Assembly: GCA_022829145.1 (NCBI GenBank)
Contig: CM040748.1
Location: 27,759,001 to 27,823,000 of the forward strand
Length of the DNA: 64,000 bases
DNA from: Albula goreensis
Taxonomy: Eukaryota; Chordata; Actinopteri; Albuliformes; Albulidae
Reading direction: 5' to 3'
In this document: piece by piece, positions 44,431 through 57,060 of the stretch
Layout: the number at the start of each line of letters is the position of its first letter
Numbering within the stretch: position 1 is the first letter of the stretch
Program-made: the position numbers and the translations under genes
Notes under the pieces: model-generated
The model's database searches: none
The model's input: the letters and a program-made list of their open reading frames with translations, nothing else
Told to the model about the DNA's origin: nothing

Positions 44431-47430
44431 CAGCCACCATAGAAGAGTTCAGCGCACTTGTGTACATACAACATCTACCCTTTTACCGTGTTCCCTCTGT
44501 CTGTATTTAGCATGTTAGCTTGTTTCCGCACTGTGCTTCCAGGCTATGAGGGATATACAGCGCAGCAAAGTGGTGCTTTAAACGTAATCATCATTCTACA
44601 TCATGTGACATTTGAGAGATTGCCTCCCACTCCTTATGGTTTCCTTATTCTGAATAAAACAGAATGCAAGGACAGAAAAGAAGACAAATCAATCGGCTTT
44701 AACGTAATGCAACCAGGAATGATCTACATAAAATGGCAGCATTTGAAAATTCGGATCTCACACCCATTCTTCCAAAAAAAAACAAAACAAAACAAAACAG
44801 CAAAAATGGCAGAATTTTTCTAAAGCAACAGGGGGTCTGTCTCACAAAACCCTCTTAGCGCTAAGATCACATTAGAATCCTCATTAAGGTGCATGGTACA
44901 TATAAAAGGAGTTTCTAAAAACCATTGTACTGTTGAACCATGCCAATTTTATGAGAGGCTCAGACCATTCATATACGGGCTAAGTGTGTCAAGAAGGCAA
45001 AGAAATGCAGTTTGGGCGCTCCCCAGGTTTTTCCTACACAAAAGACTGTGCCCAAAACACTGAATCAATTCACTAAACTTTCAATACATGACCACTCACC
45101 AGTGGTTCATTATCAATGTCAAAATAATGAAAGCATAGCAGTTATTTAATGCATAAAATGCAAGTTACTAAATGAATAAATGACATTAGACTCAAATCAA
45201 CAAATACAAAAAGAAAAATATAGGTTACGATAAGATAGGTGTAAAAATTCACATAATTAAATATCATTAAATAACTATCTGAATAGATAGCATTCAGACT
45301 GTATCAAATACTGTTTCAATTATTGCATTTAATAAAATATTATAATTCAACAGACTTCACCAGCTGCACATTACTGAAACAAATATCCTGGCCCAGTGGA
45401 TTTTATGCTAAATTGTTTATTTTTGTATTGACTAGCTGTGGTTTTTCAGCTCACATCCTTACATTCATAATTTATATGTCACATTTTGAAGTTTGAAAAT
45501 GATGTTGCGCATTAATCCAAGACTGACATGTCAGTGAATGTACGAGTATCTAGCCATAAAAGAGTATGATGCCCCATCTAGTGCAACATACATTCTTGCG
45601 TATATTACAGGTGCTATCCGTGTTGTAAAAATGGTTGTTAACCTCTATATCCTCACTCACTGCATCCATTTTATGTGTATTTCTTTGAGTGAGATCAGGA
45701 ATTAAATTTGGATGGAGTGGGCCAATATGCCATGCTTCATGAAAAACCATTCCAATGTCTTCAGTTCCATCGTTACAGGAACCAACACAGGATATTCTGG
45801 CCACAGTGTCTGAATAGGTAGGGTTTAGGGAACCTTAGAACCAAATGCCAAATAAAATATACTTTATGGTGGTGGACAGTGTAATAGCAGTTATTTCAAT
45901 TTGAAATTGTTTTGTTGGTGTAAACTCCTCTTTCCCATGTTTCGCAATGCTTCATTGTAACTATCACTCATTTTTTGTGTTCAAAATCATTGTTTCTCGT
46001 GAATAGTTATTTATCAAGCACTAGAGCGGTATATTGTATTGCATACATGCTTGTGTATTAAGCAGATTCCTAGATTTTTTATATTAAAAACATCCCTTTC
46101 AAATTATGAATAGTATGCCCTCATGTGCTGTAAAGAAGCAGAGGGTATTTATCTTGACATCGATCAGTACTCCATTTACAGTTTCTTGTTAAATCATATT
46201 ATTTTATGGCCAGAAAAGGCCCACATGCTTTCATTTTAACAAAATGAAATCTATTTCATTTGCATTTAAATATTCACTGGAGAAACATCTAAATATGGTA
46301 AAGACTGTGTATGTTACCTTTTGGCCTTGTTCAAAACAACAGAATAGATATATCTTCTGTGACATTCTAAGTGAAATTGCCAGGATAAATATGTCTTTTG
46401 TTCACACTGAATCAGAAAAACACATTGTAACACAACCTGTTAAGTACATACCGGCTTACATATTCATGGCAAAAGGCTGTTTGAATAATGGCCATAATAA
46501 AACACCCAACAGCTAAACAACTCATCTATCTGAAATAAGACTTTTTCTGTCTTATGTGGGCAGATATCTTACATTACTCTTGCCAAAACAGAACCAATTC
46601 ACGTAGCAGATACCGCTTAATGAAACCCACTGCTTGTAATGGATTTGATAAAACAGATGCTTTGTGTTCAAATCTTACTTTTTGAACAATCCTAATAATT
46701 GAGAAGAAGCATTATAATTCAATTCAGCTACTGCTCTCGACAAATCTGTGTTTTTTCCAAATGCAACATGACTGAGGTGAATCTAATCCACAGATTGTTT
46801 GCATGACTCTGCATAAGAACAAACACTTTCAGAGCTAAAATGTTCTGCTCGTGGTTATTATCAGAGATTATGGATTTCAAGTAGTGAACATAAGGTTAGG
46901 AAACAAATGTAACTAATTAGTTATCAAATAAACACCACTTTGTATAATTAACAATAAGTTTTGCTGCTAGGTAGAGGAGGCACAACCTTTTTACATTCAA
47001 TAAACTTGTTGTATGCGTGGCCACTTTTAGTAAATTACTCCCTACATTAAAAACTTTAATGAACAAACATAAGGACAAACTCAGTGCATACAGGGTGTTG
47101 GTAAATAAAGAATCTTTTTCTCTAGCATTAAAAAAAAATTCCCGAGAGGCAAAGGCACTCAGCCTGGATTTTTCTCTCAATTCCTTTGACACATTCAGGC
47201 AAAGCAAAATATTACTGAGATATAACTCTGAGATCATTAGGCTGTCTTTAAGTTAATAACAGACATGAATAATATGTTTAAAATAAGTCAGGCCTGCCAA
47301 TAAAAGCCCTCAAGTTTGAGTCTGAGTGCCAATTCAGATGACTCGAAAATATTTGCAGAAAATACTCAAAAAATCCCGGGAAAGATGAGGCACTGTGGAA
47401 TTAAAATGAGTCACTGGTCTCTGTTCAGAT
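44431..47430. other. Long AT-rich spacer, nothing recognised
   Basis: Three kilobases of AT-rich, mostly unique DNA. An AACAA-type run lies at 44778-44800. An 84-codon minus-strand frame at 45550-45804 has a protein-like residue mix (several Cys, His, Asp) but no recognised family and no flanking exon signals. Confidence 0.5.
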
Positions 47431-47434
47431 ATGG

Positions 47435-47650
47435 TGAGCAAAATATTTTCTCTGGTTCAGACAGGTCAGTGATTGACAGCTAATTTGGTGCCACTCATTA
47501 TGGAGTTGATCAAACCTCAGACTCTTCTCATCTCTGATGCCTTTGAACAGACAGCAGGCTACAGAAGCATCTGTGTATCTTAAGTCATGGCCAATCAGCA
47601 GGCCTATCTCAAGCCTGTGTGCCACTGCCATGCACTAAAGGTCATTCAAG
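47435..47650. promoter_or_regulatory. Candidate conserved non-coding element
   Basis: Repeat-free block with GATTGACAGCTAATTTGG near 47471, which places a TGACAG (MEIS-like) core next to a TAAT core. The role is inferred. Confidence 0.34.
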
Positions 47651-48455
47651 GTCGTGAGTCCAGCCGACTTCATGCCATGATGGATGGAGGACCTTAATTT
47701 TATCACACATTTCTTTCATCCGACTAGAATCACAACAGGAAAGTATTACCAAAAAAGCATCACAAATCCCAGCCTTACAGCAGTCAGCCAATGTGACAAC
47801 GCAAACAACAAGAGCTAAACTTGTGTTCAATTACGAGCAAACCGGCTCCTCTAAATCAAGAGAAATTACTGTGATTATGACAACATTTTTTCCCTTACAG
47901 CGCAACGCATCCCAGACTTTTTTGGACCATGCTCAAAAGCCCTTCACTGTTGAAGTATATATAAATGATACATTTTTAGCAAGCTGGGTGTCTGTGACCA
48001 AACCAACACCCTCCTGAAAAGACACTGGCAACTAGAACTAGACAAAAGATACTTGTAAGCGACAGAAATGCAGTACAAGTTACTAGAAAAAAAGTTTGGT
48101 CTAATTCACAATGATTAACAAGGAATCCAACAGCCAGAAACTCTTACAGAATGCTGAACACTATAGCAAAGAGTAGCGGATTTCTATGAATAATTTTGCC
48201 ACCGTGTAACAAGTAAGTATGATAATAACCCGGCGATGTTTATTCAAATGAACTTACATATAACACACTCGAGAACACAAAGTACGACCCAAGCGTGACA
48301 TTCATCACTTTTATGGAACTACGTTTTTTTCCCCTCCTTTAAATAAAGTCTGCCATTTCGCTCTTCTCTCTAAAATTCAAATCGTTAGCATGGAAAGGCG
48401 TGCTGTAACCCCTGGAAGGCACTTGGAATTCATCGTGTGACCACAATACCTCCCA
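47651..48455. other. AT-rich spacer, nothing recognised
   Basis: Unique sequence; some CpGs appear after 48220. No gene supported. Confidence 0.45.
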
Positions 48456-48685
48456 GCTAGGCCCATTTTTAACTCAAGACCAATGACTCCTATTAAGGGA
48501 TCAGGCAGCGGCTGTGACAGGCCAGTCAATAACAATGCGAGGTTACTTCATTAACGCTGTAATGGTTGATGGAGTAGGGCTGAGGAAAAAAACACAAGTC
48601 TCTGACATGGGCGAATGAAAATGATTTGCCGATGTGATAACTCGCTTCTGCCATTGTCTGTGCCCAGGCAAAGTGCAGTCTTAAG
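48456..48685. promoter_or_regulatory. Strong candidate conserved non-coding element
   Basis: Repeat-free, with CAGTCAATAACAATGCG near 48522 (SOX-like ACAATG core), a CTTCATTAACGCTG core near 48546 and GTGATAACTCGC near 48635. Composition differs clearly from the AT-rich flanks. The role is inferred. Confidence 0.4.
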
Positions 48686-48690
48686 TACCC

Positions 48691-48710
48691 CGCCCCCCCC
48701 CCCCCCCCCC
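48691..48710. repeat. Poly-C run
   Basis: About 18 consecutive C bases after CCCCG. The exact length may be unreliable in any assembly. Confidence 0.9.
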
Positions 48711-48886
48711 TACATTAGTAATGCTGTGCTCCCCTCGCTCGTCGCTCTTTTTTAATATCTGTGTACATTACACACCGCTGTCAAGATTTGGCAGGCTGAG
48801 AGGCATAAGGATAACACCGTGTTTACTTCATGCTTAAAGCCTCAAGGCATCGATGTTGCTCTCCATTTTCCTGCGGTCATAACTGT

Positions 48887-48985
48887 CAGGGTTCCCACTC
48901 AGAACACTGTTTATATTTTCTTTGACTTTTCAATGACATTTTTAGAATAAATGTAGGATTTTCAAAGGTTGTTTTGTTGCAGTAT
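48887..48985 (+). mobile_element. hAT-type non-autonomous transposon end (tentative)
   Basis: Starts CAGGGTTCCCAC at 48887 and continues into TTTGACTTTTCAATGACATT near 48921, the typical order of a common fish non-autonomous hAT element end. No matching right end (GTGGGAACCCTG) was found, so the copy is truncated. Family assignment is from memory. Confidence 0.48.
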
Positions 48986-48989
48986 CCTG

Positions 48990-51900
48990 GACACTTTGGC
49001 TTACAGGACCTCTCCTTTGAGGCTGATGCACATTACTGGGGCTCATCACTTTCAAAGATTTCGTGGCAACACGAGACAAACGTGCTTCATTCCTCATTGA
49101 GCAGTCATGTTTGTTAGTGTAATTAATGTGCAGTAAAAAGCTATTTGTTAGCACTAACAGCACACCATAATGGCAGGACTTTGTGGCAGATGATATCAAA
49201 GCTAATGCTAACAAGCGAGTTATACCTGAATGCATTTAGCTTGCAGTTATAATCTTTACATTGGGCATATTCAGTGTATTTTCCATTTTGATGGTGGATG
49301 ATATGTTTAAGGATTATCAAGAACTGTGGGAGTCCTGAACCTGCAGTTTTTAGAATAGATAAGTTGCATGGTAAATAACAGAAGCAACTAAAGTTAGCAA
49401 AGGCTTTGCTCTCAGCAGGAGACAGGCAAGGCTTTGGAATAGCTGTCCAATTCGATGTCAGGCCTGGACCCGACCAACATTTTTCCTTAATTTGGAGTCA
49501 AAATTATAAGTGTTATTTTTTCCTGTCCACAAACACAGGTCAGCAAGTTCAGCTATCACTACAGTAAATGAGAAAGCTAGATTTTTTAAAGAAATGTAAC
49601 ACATTTACCTCCAAGTCAAAGCTAAGGAGAAATCCAATTGATGTTTCGATTCAGGCCACATTCATCATGGCTTGAATATCATGTATTGAAAGCAAACCAC
49701 AATGGTCCTTTTATCACGAAACTCTGGTATAACCTGCACCACATTCTTCCAGCATACACCGGCACAATGAAAAAGATCTGAAAAGTTTTTGAACAAGGCC
49801 CTAACCAGGACCCTGTACCCACAAGCAGGTAGAAGAGCAGGGTCCCAGGCAAGGACGACTATTACCTAACAAACAGTCATGTCAGAGAAGGGCTATGGTC
49901 CTGCACTTTTGCGCCTTCCAAAATTAATAGCTACACACAAGACTCTACATTTTTGATAATTCTGTGGAAATTCCAAAATTCCTCTACCGATTCAGAATCA
50001 GACCTGAGTTGAAGTTTTACGAATGACAGAGCTGGCTCACTGGTTGCCGGAGCCTGTCTCTCCACTGTTAAAAATAGCTCTCCTAGTTAAAAGTGCTCAG
50101 GAGTTATTTTGACATTTTTTTTACCAATATATAACATCCTGTGGTTCAACAATGGTTCAGCACAGTGGTTCAGGTCAGGTAAAATGTGAGTATTTCGGCT
50201 GGCAAGTCCTGTCTTTATTCTTACTCCTAATACTACTCACATGCTGTGACATACGCTCGGCCATATTTTATGGATGTGATGTAGCTCTCCTGTTAGTAAA
50301 GTCACCTCCCAGAGTCAAATAGAAACATTTGAGCCTCCCTTACCTGCCTCCATTGAGAAGAGTTATCAGTTAGTTTGGGTGGCCACTCCACGGCAGATGC
50401 TGGAGAAGCTTCAGGCCAGAGCCTGCAAGAGGCTCGAAGGCGTATGGCTAACCCTGATCACCTGATCACCCAAACACCTGGGTATAACTGTTCCACTACC
50501 TGCTCCTCAGTAGCTGCTGTTTCACTTCTGTTTTATGTTTGCAAGTCAAGAAAGGAGGCTACATTGGCTGGAAGGGGCCTTTATGTACAGCGGTTGGTGT
50601 TAAAGCCACACATTATTGCATACATGAAAAACCGAGTGTTCCTTTAGGTCCATCTATCATTTGGTATCCTAACATTGGAGGGCTAAATCCTTTAGCTTTA
50701 TTTGTATATTTATTTAAAATGTAAATGTACAATACTACCATGACATATAATTAGGCATTTCAAGGCACACTAGTAGCAGCAGAGGAAGTACTTTTGTGCC
50801 TTGCATGGCTCCACTTGGACAAAAAGTGTCTTCTCCTCAGCAGAGTTGCAGTGGGATCTGAACATTGTGTAGAATTTGACTTACAGTGTAATTGTAGTGT
50901 CTAGCAAATTGTGTGTGTGGCTGGTGATAGCAGGAAAATACACAAAAGCAAACATTTTCTTCTTTTCTGTAGCGGAAGTCTAAGTGAGATTGTTTGCTAG
51001 ATGCTCAACAAAACTGTCTCAACAATGGCTTTCTGTGGGTAGTTTCAGCATACAGAGATGTCCCGGTCTAACTGTTAGGTGAGCTATCTCTGGTAACTAA
51101 CCATTTGACTCTGTTCTTTCTTACCCTTGGTGAATATGGACATATGGGTGTCTATTGTGATAAATGGTGAATACCAAAGCAAATAAAACTATATCAAAAT
51201 AAAAGCCATCATCTGATGGGGATGTAATTTTTATGTGAAAGCTTGACAAACATCCTGTTCCTGGCAGACACCCAGTTTAATAGTTCGCAATAAGCAAAGG
51301 ACGAGATTCTTTCCAAACAAGAATAATCCGTCATTTAACTGTAACTGTTTCTGGCTGGATTCATTTACCTACTGACTGTTTGTTGACCACCGAGTGGAAT
51401 GGAATGATGACACATGCAAATGCTTTGGGTGCACATGCAAAATAACACCCGTAATTTGTAAGGTGGAAACTACCAGCTTGCTATCTGCAGGGTGCAAGTA
51501 TAGGAGGCTCTCACAATAAATGGGTGGAATTACAATTACCTGTTCATAACTGGCATGTATAAACCAATCAAAAGGTTGTGCTCTTCACAACAGAACACAA
51601 TGATTGGTTCAAATCAGTGAGTAACTGGTGGCTTATTGGTAGCTACACTGATTTTGGTATCATGATATGTTTCATCACAGTTTCAATGTGTCTTGGGATA
51701 TTGGAGTGAGGCCAAAATACACGGACAACCTGAGGCCAGAAAGCACTGGAATTTTAACAATATTCCGTGAACAGTTTAAGTTTTTTTTTTTTTAACTGCA
51801 CAGAAAAATCATTTTACTTCATTTTTATCATACTAATGAATGCTTGCTTTCATCTTTGTCTAAAAAAATCCACCTCAAGGATAGCATGTGGCCATTATAC

Positions 51901-52685
51901 CAGATCTCGGCAAAAATAGTGATGCCATTTTGAGATGGCATTCCATAGAACAAGTTAGGAAATGTTTTTTTTTTTTCATTCCCGGTTCTGAATGGACACC
52001 GAGAGCAATTGAAAAGCTTAGAATGACAAATGGGAGACCAATTATGAATGCTTTCTGGACAATTCAATTCAGTTCACTTTTTTAGTGCTAGACCCAGAAG
52101 CTGAACTATCTGGCGCTGCTCTGTAACATGATGTCTTGTTCTGTTGGTATGTATGCAACTGATTCAGTTTTGTGTATATTATGAATAAAAGATTTTAGCA
52201 TATGACACATTCTGGAACTTCTGTATCAATATGGTGTCCTTTACTGACACCAGCAGCACAAGCTGATGGCTCTGTCACACTTATATTCCAACAGCCTTGC
52301 CAGGAAGGTCGACCCTAGCTCGATCTTTTCAGTCTCTTTCCACTATTTAACATTCTGAGTGTCCGTTTGTCACATAGTCCGGACACCATTACAAAGACCT
52401 GTGTCTGCCTCTTACTCTAACTAGAGTATCTGCTCTTTCCTGGAAAAGCAAGATGGAGCACAAAAACATATTGCATGTAAAATGTGTAGAAAATTAACCA
52501 GGTTCTCCGTATTATTATGAACTTTAACTCAATTTGATTCTGTGTTTTTGTATGTCTGCAAGTGAACCTGATTTTCACTGTATTGGTGACCTCCAACCAA
52601 GCTGGACTGGCAGTGAATGCCAATATTTTAATTTCATTTATTCCAATTTTTAATACTTGTACAACTAAAAAAAATCTGATAAAAA
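48990..52685. other. Long AT-rich spacer, nothing recognised
   Basis: Nearly 3.7 kb of unique AT-rich DNA. A pair of inverted CCAAT-type sites (AACCAATCA at 51562-51570, TGATTGGTT at 51601-51609) and a T-run at 51781-51793 are the only structures noted. No credible exon. Confidence 0.5.
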
Positions 52686-52689
52686 GCTG

Positions 52690-53040
52690 ATAATCCATGC
52701 CTTCGCTATGCTAGTCCGCAGATCCATTTCTATGCAAATCATCATCCCCAGTCTGACTCCAACGGAACAGAATAACAGCTTTACCTGACGCTAACATGCT
52801 ATAATCACAGCCTTTCTGACAATAAGCCGCTTTCCCCCCACTGAACTGCGAGGTTGTACTCCCATGTTCCCATATGCAGATAGAGCTGGCGTTGATGTAG
52901 TGTTCTCATGTTTCAGTTCACAATAGCGGCACAGCCGTTGTTGCAGGTATTTTGCAAGGTGAAATTATGTTTACGCACTAGAGGATGTGGGAGCACTCAC
53001 CACTTAATAGAATTATTTGGAGAGGGCTCTTAAAATTAAC
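52690..53040. promoter_or_regulatory. Strong candidate conserved non-coding element with octamer
   Basis: Repeat-free block with a perfect octamer in reverse, ATGCAAAT, at 52732-52739, GCTAACATGC near 52791, and CpG-bearing sequence at 52765-52955. It stands out from several kilobases of AT-rich flank. The role is inferred. Confidence 0.42.
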
Positions 53041-54985
53041 ATAATTTAGATGTGTAATTTAAATTACCTTCACTCGCGCTCACATGCACACACATACGCA
53101 GTGCCCATAGTGGCATTGTATAGGTTACATTTGCTTTTCTCACAGCAAATGGAAGGCTCTCGTTTGAAAAAAAGGACTACTGCTGTGAACAAACACATAC
53201 TATACATTAACGTGCCATGTGTCTGTAATTAGTTTCTGCTGACACCTCTACATTAAAATGTCAAAGAACCATTTAAAAGGGAAAGGACCATTTACAGTCA
53301 TGTAGTGTATGCAAACCAACAACAATTTTTATTTATTCACAAGTGGGGATAAAATAGGAAAACTGTTACCAAATTATATCAAAAATGTAAAAATAATCAA
53401 GATTTTGCTAAAAATAAAAATAATAACCTGTTGCAGCTGTATTTGGAATGAATTGATGCAGTAGGACTATGACTGCTAAAGAATAGACAATGTAAATGAT
53501 GTGTTAATTTGTTTTTTTACAAAATGTTTAGGCAGTTAACCCTCTGAATGCAAGAAATAAGAAATACATAAGAAAGTTTGTTGGCCATTCTATGGTATAT
53601 GAAATTATTATCAAATTTCTCAGGTATTTCATAACCAAAGACAACCATCCTATGTATGTGCATTAGGAGAGCATGTTGAAATGATGAGAGTATCGAGCAC
53701 AGAACTCTTTGTGAATCAGCTGCTTCAATTTGTTGCCTAGTGTCTAGCGGACAAGTGGTGAAGGCCAAAAAACGTATGGTTCTCATATCTTACAGATTAT
53801 TGTAAAATTGTTTTTGCTTCTAGTAAGGAGGATGATGAGCTTAATGAGAACTTTCTCAAAAGCCCACTACAGCCAAACTTACCGAATTTAACCTCATAAA
53901 ATGGAAGATGAGAATGGTGCTCTAGGAGTTCATGGAGTTTGTTGGAGAGGTAAAGCACACAGCTCTGACACATGCAATAATGGCTGTCATGGAATGTGGA
54001 CAATCTCAAGGAGAAAGCCTGAAAACTGACTTCTGATGCCAGAATACTCAACCTTCCACTAACATTTTGGATTGTTTGAAAGGCAGCGCCATTGTCAAAC
54101 CACAGATGTGATATATAGGTGAAAAACATCAGGATGAGTCAAAGTGCACCTTTAATCTCTAACTGATGCTTTATACTTAATCACCAGTCCTGTTAGCATA
54201 CTGAGGACATTAAAATACATAATGAGAAAAACTGGGCCTTCCACCCCATACAGGTACAGTTTCATTTCTTTATACTGAACTTTTAAAGAGCATTCAACCT
54301 GTACCATACTACAGCACAGAATACTGCCAAAACCACATCACTTTTAATATAGGTAGGTATGTTAACTGATGTTGTTATTGTTGACTAATACATAATAAAA
54401 ATTATAAGAACATAAAATTGACATTATGTTAATTTTGTTTAAACCATCATAAACAAAACTATGAAAACAGTCTTAGGTATTGCCTACTAAAAAGAGCTTG
54501 TTTGAGTAGTGACTCACTAGTGAATGTTACAAGGGAGATAGTAAAAAATGGGAACCAAACATTATAGTGAAGTGTGTTCGCAGAAATGAGAAAAGGAGTT
54601 GGATTTCAAGGATAAGCCAAAATAATATTCATTCCTTGGAAGGCTTTTAAAAATAACTTTCTCTTGAGCTCCAACTGAAAATAAAATTCATATTTGTCCA
54701 ACTCAGGTGTGATCCAAATGATGTCTGAATAAGTTTGGTTAAGAGTCCTGATGGTGAGCCAAAATTATCCATGTTCATCAGACTCCCTCTAATTTTTAGT
54801 CTACTTCCAGGCATGTATGGCAATCTCCAAAAATGATTGCTGTATACATTAAAAAACAGGTTCATGGGATCTTTAGTGTTGTTTCTCAATTTAACCATCA
54901 GTGCCTTCTTGTACTGTATTGAAAAATACACTATATATCACATAAAATTCTTTCAGCTGCTTTCTTACTAGAGGCCTCATAACTG
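53041..54985. other. AT-rich spacer with unrecognised minus-strand frames
   Basis: Three minus-strand open frames of 89, 110 and 94 codons (53517-53786, 53797-54129, 54647-54931) lie in line on one strand. I recognise no family in them and see no splice or start context, so they are not called genes. Otherwise AT-rich. Confidence 0.4.
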
Positions 54986-54989
54986 GACA

Positions 54990-55270
54990 GCTACCGCTAA
55001 GTCGTGATTGGAAAATTATTGTCCTCCACACGTCATTTGAGGGTTCTTAATTCTCCAGAGCTCAGTAATCTGAGCATTCACAACCTTGGCTGTCTAAAGC
55101 CTCCGTTTCTTCTCAGAACACTTCCTCCCTGTGAAGAACTTGAGGCAGAAACCCTGGCAGTTATAATCCCCCCTGAGTGAGACACCTGGTCCCCGGCTTA
55201 CACCGGGGGCCAGAGAGCTGGCTTTGCCATTTCACGCTCTCCCCACTCTTCCTACCTGCTACACAATGTC
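54990..55270. promoter_or_regulatory. Candidate conserved non-coding element
   Basis: GC-balanced, repeat-free block in AT-rich flanks, with a small perfect hairpin CCCCGG-CTTACA-CCGGGG at 55191-55208 and a TTCTTAATTCTCC core near 55044. The role is inferred. Confidence 0.34.
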
Positions 55271-57060
55271 ACCCCAGTAATACAGACAGTGATTTTTAAC
55301 AAATCTTGTGTCAGGTAAAAACTGTGGATAAAAGTCACAGTAATCCTCAAGTCAAGCGAGCAGAATCTGGGCGCTCTTATTATCTTCTTTGAAGTATTTA
55401 TTGAAAAAAGAGATGTGAGTGCAAGTGAACTTTTCGAGAGCCAGTGTAGAATCTAGAACAATACAGGATATAGTAATGGAGGACACTGTGTTTTCCTGTG
55501 GATGAGAGATGCTTTATAACAATCCACTGCAGGCAGTACCCATAAGCCTTTTAGGCTTTTGTTTCAAGAGATGCACCATCCTGATTGGCAGGTGCTGTGT
55601 CACTGTGGAGATGGGCATAATTACAAACACATGTATTTTTACATGTTCGTAATAACACACGTAAAAACCTTAGCATTTTTATGTACATGATCCAAATTTC
55701 ATGTGTGTTTTCTTTTCCTTTCTTATAGTTTTCTATCCTTATGCCAACTGCAAAAAAAGCTATGCCCCCACAATGTTGCTTATAGTCAGGGATAAGAAAA
55801 AGTAATTTAAATGCATTTTCTTAGTAGTGTACTTATGTACAGGAATCAAAGTGGTGGAGGCATGGGTTATTTTGCAGGTTGTCCAAACGCATCAACCGTA
55901 CATGAAAAACACCAGGAACCCATCTCACATTTGAAATGCATGCATGAAAATTTCCAACTTTCCTCTGCATTTATTTGAACTCCTACACATACCTGTCATA
56001 CAGGTTGCTTGGCATATAGCTGGAACAGCATATAGCTGCTTACAGCAGTCTGCATCTTCATCTATGAGATGTGCCTCATTCCAAAATCAACATTCGCTCC
56101 ATTCAGACCTCAAAGAAGCCACTGATCCTCTGATATGTTATTGACATAATCTAATATTATATGCATGTAATGTATGTATTTCATTAAATTCATTTAGCAC
56201 CTAAAATACCTGGCTATAACATCAAAGTGCTTTTCAGAAATGCAACAATAAAATGTTACCTCAAAATAAAACAGTGTCACAAAATATGTGTTAATAATAT
56301 GTGTTAAATACATTACAGAGAAAGAGAAAAACAAGCATACAAAACCATACATCTACTGTTAATAGGACTTAACAGTTAATTACATTTCCACCAACATGCT
56401 TACAGTGCCTTTTTTCCAAGGTAGTCTTTTTTTCAAACTGAGCAACAGCATTTTGTTTCATCAGGATGCACTTCACTCTGTTTAGGGGGACTCTTGATCA
56501 GAACCACCTGAATAACTGAAATTGTTTCGAAATGAGGCTTTAAGCTGTGACCTGTATCGTATGTGCCAGTCTGTCCATAACACACAGCATGGAGGTTAGT
56601 TAGAGCTTGTGCTTATCCTTGGAAAAAAAAACCAGGAGAGTCTACTGAGCATACAGCCCCTGCTCTCACAGTGCGTACTGCCACAGTGCCACCCTTTGTG
56701 CTTCAGCGTGGATGAAGGCGTATGGCTCAAACCCATGGCCATGCCATTCTCTTTCATCTGTGTAAAAGGCACACTTGGGGGAAGGTGACTAGCCATTGTC
56801 TGGAACTATCTCTCAATCCCCACAATGAAACAGCATCGTTTTTTCCTCATTCTGTTTAATGCAAGCAGGGATTCAGTACGGCCATATTCTGTCCCCCAAG
56901 GAAGGGAGTCAGGCAAAAGGAACATAGATATAAATTATAATCACAGATTTGGAGATTGATAGCTGAGATAATTAAGTTTATCAAGCAAATTTTTGTTAGG
57001 AATTAAACCATCTCTATGATAACATTATGAAATCAATATTTTAAAAGAGTAAAAAATTAA
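55271..57060. other. AT-rich spacer, nothing recognised
   Basis: Unique AT-rich DNA. A stretch at 56170-56245 (CATTTAGCACC, CAAAGTGCTTTTCAGA) weakly recalls a decayed fish repeat. No gene is supported. Confidence 0.45.
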
